From the NCBI GenBank assembly GCA_946619805.1, contig CAMOMM010000030.1:1-8306 (forward strand): 8,306 bases of DNA, read 5' to 3'. The notes below the pieces were generated by a model. That model was not told where the DNA came from. It saw only the letters and a list, made by a program, of their open reading frames with translations, and ran no database searches. This document shows, one piece after another, positions 1-8,306 of the stretch. The DNA is from an uncultured Bacillota bacterium. GTDB lineage: Bacteria; Bacillota_I; Bacilli_A; Erysipelotrichales; Erysipelotrichaceae. Every line of letters starts with the position of its first letter. The first letter of the stretch is position 1. The translations under genes and the position numbers were made by a program.

Positions 1-734
1 CCCAATACCACATTGGTCTGCTCTGGATTAATACTCTGGATGATGCTTCTGACGCTTCTATCCGACTTGATGATTTCCTCACAGAACTCCTTGAGATATG
101 GGACTTCTTCCTTCCAGGTTACAAATACGACCATCATTTCATCCGTAGCTTTCATGTCACGGATCATCAGATGCCTTATCTCACTGCCAAGCTCATATTC
201 ATCGATCAGATTTCTGATCAGGGCAGTTAATCTGTTTGCCTTATCACTCTGCAGATAACATTTTTCTGCCGGTATTATTTCATGCGAATTAAAACGGTAA
301 AAACCCAGAACCGGATTACCGCTACGGTCCACACCGACCGGCAGCTGGCACTTGTTGCGGTAATACAGCGGTTCACTGGCTCCGATTATTGGAGATACTT
401 CGGTATTGATTCCCGCTATTCTGGTGATGTTATTGCGGACGAGATCTTCCTTGAAACGCAGCTGTTCCTTATAGGAAAGATGCTGCAGCTGACAGCCTCC
501 GCACACTCTGGATACAGGGCATACCGGTTCATCTCTTCCCTCTGACGCCTTTTCCAGTTTCAGAAGACGTCCGTAGGCATAGTCCTTTCTTAAGGCAGTG
601 ATGACTATTTCCCCTTCATCGCCATAAGCCATGTCCTTGACGAAAACACAAAAGGTGCCGTACCTGACGACACCCATTCCATCATAAGTATAGTCTTCAC
701 AGCGACCTGTGAAGTGCTGGTTCTTAACCGGCAT
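1..734 (-). CDS. rlmD: 23S rRNA (uracil-C5)-methyltransferase, RlmD/RumA (RlmCD) family, 3' end beyond window
   Basis: Probable SAM-dependent enzyme that methylates uracil C5 in 23S rRNA; Gram-positive members (RlmCD) modify two sites, U747 and U1939 in E. coli numbering. Translating the minus strand from ATG at 734-732 gives 244 complete codons with no stop up to base 1. Residues 1-60 look like a TRAM RNA-binding domain (QHFTGRCEDYTYDGMGVV). The 4Fe-4S ligands are visible as C72-x5-C78-x2-C81 (VCPVSRVCGGCQLQ) and C159 (PAEKCYLQ), followed by the central RNA-binding region. The SAM-binding domain and catalytic Cys lie outside the window, since the family is usually about 430-460 residues. The ATG overlaps the upstream gene by 11 bp and has no close Shine-Dalgarno. 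An in-frame GTG at 755-753, preceded by GGAG at 763-760, is an alternative start. Starting at the internal ATG 677 would remove part of TRAM and is unlikely. The family is clear; exact target uridines are not readable here. Confidence 0.93.
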   Translation of the reverse strand, partial: MPVKNQHFTGRCEDYTYDGMGVVRYGTFCVFVKDMAYGDEGEIVITALRKDYAYGRLLKLEKASEGRDEPVCPVSRVCGGCQLQHLSYKEQLRFKEDLVRNNITRIAGINTEVSPIIGASEPLYYRNKCQLPVGVDRSGNPVLGFYRFNSHEIIPAEKCYLQSDKANRLTALIRNLIDEYELGSEIRHLMIRDMKATDEMMVVFVTWKEEVPYLKEFCEEIIKSDRSVRSIIQSINPEQTNVVL

Positions 735-1656
735 TGCTGTTCTGTTCTGACTCACTGTTCTCCGTATTCTCACTGTTTTCGGTATTTTCACCTTCAGCGT
801 TCTGCTGATTTTCAGCTTCCTGTCTTTCGCGTTCCTCTTCCTCCAGCTGCTTCTGCATGTCTTCCTTAAGAGCATCGGCAACCTTCTTGTTTACCGGATT
901 GCTGATGACCTGCAGACGGTAGTTTTCCATGTTGGAATTGCGGAAGAGCGATACGATGACCGGTTCATCCACTTCAAGGGTATTATAGGCATTTATCTCC
1001 ATGTCATACTGCTTGAAGTCATCTTCCTGGGTAAAGTATTTATCAACAGGAGCATTTTCATTGACTATCTCGTAGATACTCTTGGTCATTTCCTTGAGCT
1101 GATCGGCAGTCATGTCATCTCTGGCATCAACCGTTACTCTCAGAGTATCAACAATGAGATTTACCTCATACTTTTCAACTCCGTCAATGGTCTCGATTGA
1201 CCCTTTCATTGCCGTTAACTGTTCATCTGTAATGACATATTGCAGGTTATGCTTCAGTCTTTCACCCAATACCGGAACATTACCTTCAAGGGAAGCATCA
1301 TGCAGCAGCTTGACGAAATAGAAGACAGGAATGATGATCAGGATCAACATGATCCAGAAGAACCAGTTGATACCCAGTTTTTCCTTCTTAGGCTTTCTGG
1401 TCTTTACCGTTTTTCCGGTATTGCCGGATGCGGCTTTTTCTATCTTCTTTTCAGCTTCTTTATCCTTAACGGCTGTCCGGGCCGTGATGGTTTTTATTTC
1501 CTTTGTCTTCTGCAGTTCGGCATTATTAACAGAACTGGTGTCAATTCGCTGAGTATTGCCTGCAGTTTTTACCTTAGATTTCTTCCCGGTTGTATCAGGA
1601 TTTCTTTTCTTCAGAACGCCTGAGCCGGTGCTGTTTGAGTTCTTCTTTTCAGCCAT
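724..1656 (-). CDS. Single-pass membrane protein of unknown function between ligA and rlmD
   Basis: A 310-residue protein I cannot assign to a named family. Residues 1-95 are polar and very rich in Lys, Thr and Ser, probably cytoplasmic. Residues 96-117 form one strongly hydrophobic segment (INWFFWIMLILIIIPVFYFV) flanked by the basic cluster TRKPKKEK, consistent with an N-in, C-out anchor. Residues 125-255 look like a compact alpha/beta domain, for example the helix LTAMKGSIETIDGV followed by the strands YEVNLIVDTLRVTVDA. Residues 258-285 are charged and helix-prone (KEDMQKQLEEEERERQEAE), perhaps coiled coil. The tail 286-310 is a low-complexity Glu/Asn/Ser region containing a duplicated ENTENS unit. 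There is no lipobox. A strong AAGGAGG six bases upstream supports the ATG. It occupies the place held by the camS lipoprotein gene after pcrA-ligA in Bacilli, but I see no similarity to CamS. Its stop overlaps the start of rlmD, so co-translation is likely. Confidence 0.85.
   Translation of the reverse strand: MAEKKNSNSTGSGVLKKRNPDTTGKKSKVKTAGNTQRIDTSSVNNAELQKTKEIKTITARTAVKDKEAEKKIEKAASGNTGKTVKTRKPKKEKLGINWFFWIMLILIIIPVFYFVKLLHDASLEGNVPVLGERLKHNLQYVITDEQLTAMKGSIETIDGVEKYEVNLIVDTLRVTVDARDDMTADQLKEMTKSIYEIVNENAPVDKYFTQEDDFKQYDMEINAYNTLEVDEPVIVSLFRNSNMENYRLQVISNPVNKKVADALKEDMQKQLEEEERERQEAENQQNAEGENTENSENTENSESEQNSNAG
754..789 (-). repeat. Two tandem 18-nt units encoding ENTENS twice
   Basis: On the minus strand bases 789-772 (GAAAATACCGAAAACAGT) and 771-754 (GAGAATACGGAGAACAGT) are adjacent copies of one 18-nt unit. 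They differ at three positions, all third codon positions, so both encode E-N-T-E-N-S in the acidic tail of the membrane protein. The second copy contains the GGAG at 763-760 and the GTG at 755-753 discussed as an alternative rlmD start. Confidence 0.85.
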
Positions 1657-1662
1657 CTCAAA

Positions 1663-1669
1663 CCTCCTT
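1663..1669 (-). promoter_or_regulatory. Strong Shine-Dalgarno for the 310-residue membrane protein
   Basis: AAGGAGG on the minus strand, six bases before the ATG at 1656-1654. It is the best ribosome-binding site in the window and fixes the start of this gene. It suggests independent initiation, in contrast to the overlapping junctions around it. Confidence 0.85.
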
Positions 1670-1673
1670 ACAC

Positions 1674-1699
1674 TACATTCTACAAAATAACAGAATGTA
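1674..1699 (-). repeat. Intergenic inverted repeat (8-bp stem, 10-nt loop) between ligA and the membrane protein
   Basis: TACATTCT at 1674-1681 and AGAATGTA at 1692-1699 form a perfect 8-bp stem around a 10-base loop. It sits in the 57-bp gap after the ligA stop and a few bases before the strong ribosome-binding site. The stem is A/T-rich and is not followed by a T tract in the direction of transcription, so it does not look like an intrinsic terminator. It could be a weak mRNA hairpin, a protein-binding site or chance. A weak promoter-like pair (TGGAAA 1705-1700, 17 bp, TAGAAT 1682-1677) overlaps it. Confidence 0.5.
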
Positions 1700-1713
1700 T
1701 TTCCACCTTTTAA

Positions 1714-5860
<4,147 letters not shown>

Positions 5861-5878
5861 AAAAAAATCACTACAGTC

Positions 5879-5907
5879 ATTATACCTTGAATCTCTTTCA
5901 TTTTAAA
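5879..5907 (-). promoter_or_regulatory. Predicted sigma-A promoter for pcrA-ligA operon
   Basis: On the minus strand the -10 box is a perfect TATAAT at 5884-5879, with -35 box TTTAAA (4 of 6 matches to TTGACA) at 5907-5902 and a 17-bp spacer. The predicted start near 5872 leaves a leader of about 12 nt, AGTGATTTTTTT, before the pcrA ATG. The -35 box shares two bases with that of the divergent promoter. No experimental support is available from sequence alone. Confidence 0.65.
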
Positions 5908-5934
5908 GACAAAACAGACAATATGAAGTATAAT
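5906..5934 (+). promoter_or_regulatory. Predicted sigma-A promoter for the methyltransferase-rluA operon
   Basis: The -10 box is a perfect TATAAT at 5929-5934 and the -35 box is AAGACA at 5906-5911 (4 of 6), with a 17-bp spacer. Transcription would begin at about 5941-5942, which is the start codon itself, so the mRNA would be leaderless or nearly so. The -35 box overlaps that of the divergent pcrA promoter at 5906-5907. Confidence 0.65.
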
Positions 5935-5941
5935 ATGGTAT

Positions 5942-6811
5942 ATGATTTTACTGGCTGATAAATGGAAAGACTACCGGCTTCTCGATGCCGGTGACAAAGA
6001 TAAACTGGAACGCTGGAACAGCGTAACTTTAGTGCGCCCGGATCCCCAGGCCATCTGGTCCAAAAACGATCCGGCCCTCTGGAACAGATACGATGCCGTC
6101 TATCACCGCTCCAGCAAGGGCGGCGGCAGCTGGGAATTCCGCAGGAAACTCCCTGATTACTGGACCGTCAGTTACCGTGACCTGGTATTCAAGGTCTCTC
6201 CAACCAATTTCAAGCATACCGGTCTGTTCCCGGAACAGGCGGTCAACTGGGACTGGCTGGCGGAGCTGGTACAGAAAGCTGACAGAGAAGTAAAGGCTCT
6301 CAACTTGTTCGGCTATACCGGCGGGGCCACCATGGCCTTATCAAAAGCCGGCTGCAGCGAAGTGGTCCATGTTGATGCGGCCAAAGGCATGGTAAGCTGG
6401 GCCAAGGAAAACATGGTTCTCAATCATCTTGAAGACCATGTGATCAGATTCATCGTTGATGACGCTCTTAAGTTTGTCCAGCGTGAACAGCGCCGCGGCA
6501 ACCGATACGATATCATCCTGATGGATCCTCCAAGCTATGGACGCGGACCAAACAACGAACTGTGGAAGATCGAAGATCAGCTGGAGACTCTGATCTCTGA
6601 AGCCGCAAAGATCCTTTCCGATAAGCCTGTGGCCTTTCTGGTCAACGGCTACACTACCGGTTTCTCCGCTTCAGCACTTAACAATCTGCTGATAAGACAT
6701 CTGCTATCCCGCTATCCTGCCGGGAAAGTTGAAACCGTAGAAATAGGACTGCCGATCAGAAACAGCAACCTGGTGCTGCCGTGTGGCATATCAGGCAGGT
6801 TTGAACTATGA
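5942..6811 (+). CDS. Class I SAM-dependent methyltransferase, COG1092 (RlmI-like), probable RNA target
   Basis: A 289-residue cytoplasmic methyltransferase. The N-terminus (DYRLLDAGDKDKLERW, then RPDPQAIW at 32-39) is a signature I associate with a Bacillota COG1092 branch. It does not look like the PUA domain of E. coli RlmI. The Rossmann core follows: motif I LNLFGYTGG (120-128); acidic residue Asp145 in HVDAAKGMVSWAKENM; IVDDALKFV around Asp173/174; motif IV DPPSYG (195-200). RlmI-type m5C enzymes carry a Ser-Cys-Ser stretch after motif IV; here the equivalent stretch reads FLVNGYTTG without Cys, so the modified base may differ. Cys281 near the C-terminus could be structural or catalytic. 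The start is supported by the N-terminal signature although no Shine-Dalgarno precedes it. The stop overlaps rluA by 4 bp (ATGA), and pairing with a pseudouridine synthase suggests an RNA substrate. The exact substrate is unknown. Confidence 0.88.
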   Translation: MILLADKWKDYRLLDAGDKDKLERWNSVTLVRPDPQAIWSKNDPALWNRYDAVYHRSSKGGGSWEFRRKLPDYWTVSYRDLVFKVSPTNFKHTGLFPEQAVNWDWLAELVQKADREVKALNLFGYTGGATMALSKAGCSEVVHVDAAKGMVSWAKENMVLNHLEDHVIRFIVDDALKFVQREQRRGNRYDIILMDPPSYGRGPNNELWKIEDQLETLISEAAKILSDKPVAFLVNGYTTGFSASALNNLLIRHLLSRYPAGKVETVEIGLPIRNSNLVLPCGISGRFEL

Positions 6812-7470
6812 AGGTGATCTATGAAGACAACCACCTGCTGGTGGTTGAAAAGCCCGTTAACATTCCCGTTCAGGCTGACAGTTCCCGGGACGAGGATCTG
6901 TTGACCATGCGGAAGCAGTACATCAAGGACAAATATGACAAGCCGGGCAACGTTTACCTGGGACTTGTCCACCGTCTGGACCGCCCCGTTGGCGGTGTCA
7001 TGGTTTTTGCCCGCACTTCCAAGGCGGCTGCCAGATTATCAAAAATGATATCAACCCATGATTTCCGCAAGACCTATCTGGCTGTGGTCTGCAGTGACAC
7101 ACTGCCTCAGAAAGGCCATTGGGAGGATTACCTGATAAAAAACAGTGAAACAAACACTGTAACCGTTACAGATAAGGAACATGGCAAATTTGCCAGCCTT
7201 GACTACGAAGTTTTAAAGACTGCTGAAGGTTTATCCCTCCTTAAGATCGATCTTCATACCGGAAGAAGTCATCAGATAAGAGTTCAGACTTCATCCCGTA
7301 AACGGCCGATCTGGGGAGATCAGCGTTATAATCACCAGGCGGTAAAGCATCAGCAGATCGCCCTTTGGGCTTACCGTCTGGAGTTTGACCATCCGGTCAC
7401 CAGGGAGCATATGGTTTTTGTCAGCGAAGCACCGCACAATTATCCATACAGCCTTTTTGAAGGAGCTTAG
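6808..7470 (+). CDS. RluA-family pseudouridine synthase
   Basis: Isomerises uridine to pseudouridine in structured RNA, probably rRNA or tRNA. The 220 residues form just the catalytic domain: there is no N-terminal S4 domain, unlike RluC and RluD. Signature motifs are the N-terminal IYEDNHLLVVEKP (4-16), the catalytic loop HRLDRPVGG (55-63) with nucleophile Asp58, the conserved TGRSHQIRVQ (151-160), and IWGDQRYN (168-175). The start is fixed by the 4-bp ATGA overlap with the methyltransferase and by the motif at the very N-terminus; a weak CAGGT lies seven bases upstream. The next gene begins five bases after the stop. The compact size resembles RluA and related stand-alone enzymes, but the target base cannot be inferred from sequence, so no specific symbol is given. 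Confidence 0.94.
   Translation: MKVIYEDNHLLVVEKPVNIPVQADSSRDEDLLTMRKQYIKDKYDKPGNVYLGLVHRLDRPVGGVMVFARTSKAAARLSKMISTHDFRKTYLAVVCSDTLPQKGHWEDYLIKNSETNTVTVTDKEHGKFASLDYEVLKTAEGLSLLKIDLHTGRSHQIRVQTSSRKRPIWGDQRYNHQAVKHQQIALWAYRLEFDHPVTREHMVFVSEAPHNYPYSLFEGA
7460..7465 (+). promoter_or_regulatory. Shine-Dalgarno for the membrane-anchored peptidase-like gene
   Basis: AAGGAG within the last codons of the pseudouridine synthase gene, ten bases before the ATG at 7476. The spacing is on the long side, but no other in-frame start lies close by and the hydrophobic anchor begins right after this ATG. Confidence 0.65.
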
Positions 7471-7475
7471 CATAT

Positions 7476-8306
7476 ATGAAAGGTATTATTACAAGACTTA
7501 TCATAATTCTGATATTAGCCGGCCTGTTGGGCGGCGGTGTTTACTACATGTTCTTCATGGACAAGGATCTGCGAGATCTGGGCTACACCGCTGCAGAAAT
7601 TGAAAAACTGCGTGCCTATAAGATAACCGACAAGGTCACAACATATAATCCGGGCCTTATCGCAGCCCTGAATTCCGAAGACTTTGTTGAGGAGAACCTG
7701 GACTACTACATTCACATCCATGCCAATACCGATGTCACCAAGGACATCAACGACCTGGCCAGAACTTACACGATTCAGGAAGTTGAGAGCCTCTCTGAGG
7801 TATTGAAACCGCAGGATCTGTATTCTCTGGTATTCTGCGACAAGATCAGCAACATTGATCTTTACAAGCAGTACTACCGTAAGGGCTATGACTATCAGAC
7901 TTCCGTAACGCTCACCAACGATCTGGATGCCCAATACTCCCGGACTCTGATGGAACTGCCGATGATGGAATACAAGGAAGTAATGGCCTACATGGAATAT
8001 GCCCGCAAAGGCTATTCGCCGCAGTTCATCGCTTACTTCTATAACAACTATGAGCCGGAAGACTTCATCGCCTTCCGCAGCATTGCCTACTTCCCGGCTT
8101 TTGAAGGGCTGTTACAGGCAGAAGGATTCCGTTTTGAAAGACTGGCCCGCTACATCTGGCACATGAACCGCTACCAGACTTCAGCTGCCATAGCCATCGC
8201 CAACATCAACGATGACTACGATGTACCGGACAATGTTGACTATTCAGCCTTTTACTCTGACAGTAAAACCATTGCGGTAAAGGATCCATTAACCGTTCTG
8301 GTCAAC
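7476..8306 (+). CDS. Membrane-anchored protein, probable M15B/VanY-type D,D-carboxypeptidase, 3' end beyond window
   Basis: Open from ATG 7476 to the window end: 277 codons with no stop. Residues 4-27 (IITRLIIILILAGLLGGG onward) are a hydrophobic N-terminal anchor or uncleaved signal, with the rest probably outside the membrane. Residues 30-250 are helix-rich, aromatic-rich and contain recurring Gly/Arg-Tyr motifs: LGYTAAEIEKL at 35-45, YKQYYRKGY at 130-138, YMEYARKGY at 172-180 and a weaker MNRY at 230-233. The last residues, KDPLTVLVN, match how the catalytic domain of VanY-like carboxypeptidases tends to begin (a strand followed by LVNK). The zinc ligands would lie downstream and cannot be checked, so this function is an inference. 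If right, the enzyme trims the terminal D-Ala of peptidoglycan stem peptides. It is the third gene of the rightward cluster, five bases after the pseudouridine synthase gene. Confidence 0.75.
   Translation, partial: MKGIITRLIIILILAGLLGGGVYYMFFMDKDLRDLGYTAAEIEKLRAYKITDKVTTYNPGLIAALNSEDFVEENLDYYIHIHANTDVTKDINDLARTYTIQEVESLSEVLKPQDLYSLVFCDKISNIDLYKQYYRKGYDYQTSVTLTNDLDAQYSRTLMELPMMEYKEVMAYMEYARKGYSPQFIAYFYNNYEPEDFIAFRSIAYFPAFEGLLQAEGFRFERLARYIWHMNRYQTSAAIAIANINDDYDVPDNVDYSAFYSDSKTIAVKDPLTVLVN

Noticed and set aside
13..545. Two plus-strand open frames of 81 and 87 codons at the left edge
   Set aside because: Both lie antisense to the rlmD reading frame, which is supported by TRAM and 4Fe-4S motifs. 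They show no domain or good ribosome-binding site.
675..677. Internal ATG as the rlmD start
   Set aside because: It would remove the first 19 residues of the TRAM domain, including QHFTGRCEDYTYDG, which fits the expected N-terminus.
724..1656. CamS lipoprotein homologue
   Set aside because: The position after pcrA-ligA fits, but there is no lipobox Cys and the topology (long basic arm before an internal membrane helix) differs.
1674..1699. Intrinsic terminator after ligA
   Set aside because: The stem is only 8 bp and A/T-rich, and no T tract follows it on the minus strand.
5935..5937. Alternative ATG for the methyltransferase at 5935
   Set aside because: It is out of frame with the conserved coding frame and directly abuts the -10 box.

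Overview
The window looks like an ordinary, gene-dense chromosomal stretch of a Gram-positive bacterium in Bacillota (Firmicutes). By eye the G+C content is in the mid-40s percent. The pcrA-ligA pair with a membrane-anchored protein and an rlmD-type gene after it recalls the pcrA-ligA-camS region of Bacilli. The 310-residue membrane protein and the multi-repeat N-terminus of the last gene resemble proteins I associate with Erysipelotrichia. I therefore lean towards that class, but the assignment is an inference from gene order and protein style, not a database result.

Layout. Two gene clusters diverge from an 81-bp intergenic region at 5861-5941. Leftward (minus strand) run pcrA (5860-3710, DNA helicase), ligA (3717-1714, NAD-dependent DNA ligase), a single-pass membrane protein of unknown function (1656-724), and the start of an rlmD/rumA-type 23S rRNA uracil-C5 methyltransferase (734 to beyond base 1). 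Rightward (plus strand) run a class I SAM-dependent methyltransferase (5942-6811), an RluA-family pseudouridine synthase (6808-7470), and the N-terminal part of a membrane-anchored protein that is probably an M15B/VanY-type D,D-carboxypeptidase (7476 to beyond 8306). Several junctions overlap (8 bp pcrA/ligA, 11 bp or more membrane protein/rlmD, 4 bp methyltransferase/rluA), so each side is probably one operon with translational coupling.

Regulation. The divergent gap holds one good sigma-A-type promoter per direction, each with a perfect TATAAT and a 17-bp spacer. Their -35 boxes overlap by two bases. Both predicted transcripts have almost no leader: about 12 nt for pcrA, and about 0-1 nt for the methyltransferase, which may be a leaderless mRNA. 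Neither has a clear Shine-Dalgarno site, although internal genes of the clusters do. I see no terminator, tRNA, rRNA, CRISPR array, insertion sequence or phage remnant. No stretch over 300 bases lacks a gene.

Function. The leftward cluster joins DNA repair and replication (PcrA, LigA) to rRNA modification (RlmD). The rightward cluster holds two probable RNA-modification enzymes followed by a cell-wall enzyme. I did not find a clearly new system. The observations most worth a second look are the compact divergent promoter, the unknown 310-residue membrane protein, the Y-x-x-Y-x-R-K-G-Y repeats in the truncated last gene, and a synonymous 18-nt duplication that overlaps a possible alternative start for rlmD.
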